From: Planctomycetota bacterium
GTDB lineage: Bacteria; Planctomycetota; UBA1135; UBA2386
DNA: 7,212 bases
Direction: 5' to 3'
NCBI GenBank assembly: GCA_020425915.1
Contig: JAGQQZ010000432.1
Location: forward strand, 1-7,212
The position numbers and the translations under genes were made by a program. Positions 6,351-7,212 of the stretch are shown one piece after another. Every line of letters begins with the position of its first letter. Position 1 is the stretch's first letter. Under the pieces are notes generated by a model that saw nothing but the letters and a program-made list of their open reading frames with translations, made no database searches and was not told where the DNA came from.

Positions 6351-7212
6351 ATGACCGAACAGCCCGACTCCAACCGCCCCCAGCAGAACGGCCAGCCCGA
6401 GGGCACGACCGCCAAGCGACCGCGGGGCCTCGGTGGGGTCCTCCTGATCATGGGGCTGATGCTGCTCCTGTTCATCATGATCTCGCGATCGGGGATGGAG
6501 CAGGAGAAGTCGCGCTACGACCTGTATCGCCACCTGTTCAACGGTGAGATCGTCAAGACCAACTGGTCCGACGGACGCGTCATCGCCGACATCGCGCCCG
6601 CCGACGACCCGCGCAAGCTCGAGCGGATCTCGGTCGTCGTCGACCAGGTCATCGAGGACGATCGTCAGCTGATCGCCGACCTCAAGGTCCGCACGCTCGA
6701 CGAGCGGTTCGATCGGGACGGGGGTCTCGCGGAGTTCGCGACGCTGTGGGACTCCGGCAAGTTGCTCCCGACCCGAGCCTACTGGGTCTCCGACCTACCC
6801 GGCAAGAACCGCGGCCAGGCGCCGTCGCCGACCGACACCACGCCGGTTCGCCCGGTCTACAACATGTCGGTCATCGCCGTCGAGGACGGCGCCGAGAGCT
6901 GGTACCGCCTGCGCCAGGACTCGAACGCGAATCCGACGGTCACGCTGCAGGAGATCCGACAACGGCTCGCGAAGGCCGACGTTCCGATCGTCGACCGCGC
7001 GTTGTCGCGCGACAGCAAGTCGCTGGTCGTCGAGAAGCCGAACACAGCACTGATCTACTTCCTCGGCACGATCGGCCCCTACATCCTGCTGATCCTGCTG
7101 ATCTGGTTCTTCGTGATCCGGCAGATGCGCGCCCCGGGCGGCTCGGGCGGGGTGCTGTCGTTCGGGCGCAGTCGTGCCGCGCTCTACACGAAGGAGAACC
7201 GGACCAACGTGA
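6351..7212 (+). CDS. ftsH: ATP-dependent zinc metalloprotease FtsH, N-terminal part, 3' end outside the window
   Basis: FtsH is a membrane-anchored hexameric AAA+ protease that extracts and degrades damaged membrane proteins and short-lived regulators. Here 287 residues are visible before the right edge. A hydrophilic, Q/P-rich N-terminus (1-25) precedes membrane segment 1 (about 27-45). An exported domain follows (about 46-230), then membrane segment 2 (about 232-257, GTIGPYILLILLIWFFVIRQ) and GGSGGVLSFGRSRAALYTKE (263-281), which is the usual junction to the AAA domain. The frame ends at ENRTNV, just before the expected TFxDVAG. The AAA module, Walker motifs and HEXXH site lie outside and cannot be checked. 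The exported domain of about 185 residues is much larger than the roughly 70 residues of E. coli FtsH. The ATG at 6351 is chosen because it gives the standard short N-terminus; the preceding sequence has no clear Shine-Dalgarno. The frame is open throughout. Confidence 0.93.
   Translation, partial: MTEQPDSNRPQQNGQPEGTTAKRPRGLGGVLLIMGLMLLLFIMISRSGMEQEKSRYDLYRHLFNGEIVKTNWSDGRVIADIAPADDPRKLERISVVVDQVIEDDRQLIADLKVRTLDERFDRDGGLAEFATLWDSGKLLPTRAYWVSDLPGKNRGQAPSPTDTTPVRPVYNMSVIAVEDGAESWYRLRQDSNANPTVTLQEIRQRLAKADVPIVDRALSRDSKSLVVEKPNTALIYFLGTIGPYILLILLIWFFVIRQMRAPGGSGGVLSFGRSRAALYTKENRTNV

Noticed and set aside
5657..6478. 273-codon minus-strand frame opposite the lptE-like gene
   Set aside because: Shadow frame; the plus strand has a lipobox, a matching ribosome binding site and LptE-like sequence.

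Overview
This is a GC-rich window from a diderm bacterium. It holds seven protein-coding genes: one ECF sigma factor on the minus strand, cut by the left edge, and six genes on the plus strand, the last cut by the right edge. Two lipoproteins of outer-membrane biogenesis (BamD-like and LptE-like) show that the host has an outer membrane. The style of the sigma factor, the sparse Shine-Dalgarno sequences and the enlarged exported domain of FtsH make me suspect a high-GC planctomycete. That is an impression, not a proof; a myxobacterium or another deltaproteobacterium-like lineage is not excluded.

Layout. Positions 1-629 (minus) encode regions 2 and the start of region 4 of an ECF-type sigma factor. 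Positions 630-897 are a divergent intergenic region, visibly less GC-rich, with clustered short inverted repeats and a 17-bp direct repeat that recurs about 100 bp away. Positions 898-2634 encode a diverged HDOD domain joined through a GAF-like middle region to an intact GGDEF diguanylate cyclase. After a 129-bp gap with a possible promoter, a compact co-directional block follows: a CBS-domain CorC/HlyC-type membrane protein (2764-4113), recO (4130-4870), a BamD-like TPR lipoprotein (4911-5789), an LptE-like lipoprotein (5786-6268, overlapping the previous stop by 4 bp) and the N-terminal half of ftsH (6351 to the edge).

How the genes work together. The five-gene block looks like one transcription unit devoted mostly to the envelope: ion transport (CorC family), beta-barrel assembly (BamD), LPS transport (LptE) and membrane protein quality control (FtsH), with the recombination mediator RecO embedded in it. 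The left part is regulatory: an ECF sigma factor divergent from a c-di-GMP synthase, possibly sharing control sites. I see no mobile element, CRISPR array, tRNA or rRNA, and no clearly novel multi-gene system. The most unusual signals are a roughly five-fold excess of GATC sites, the large exported domain of FtsH, and the repeat cluster between the divergent genes.
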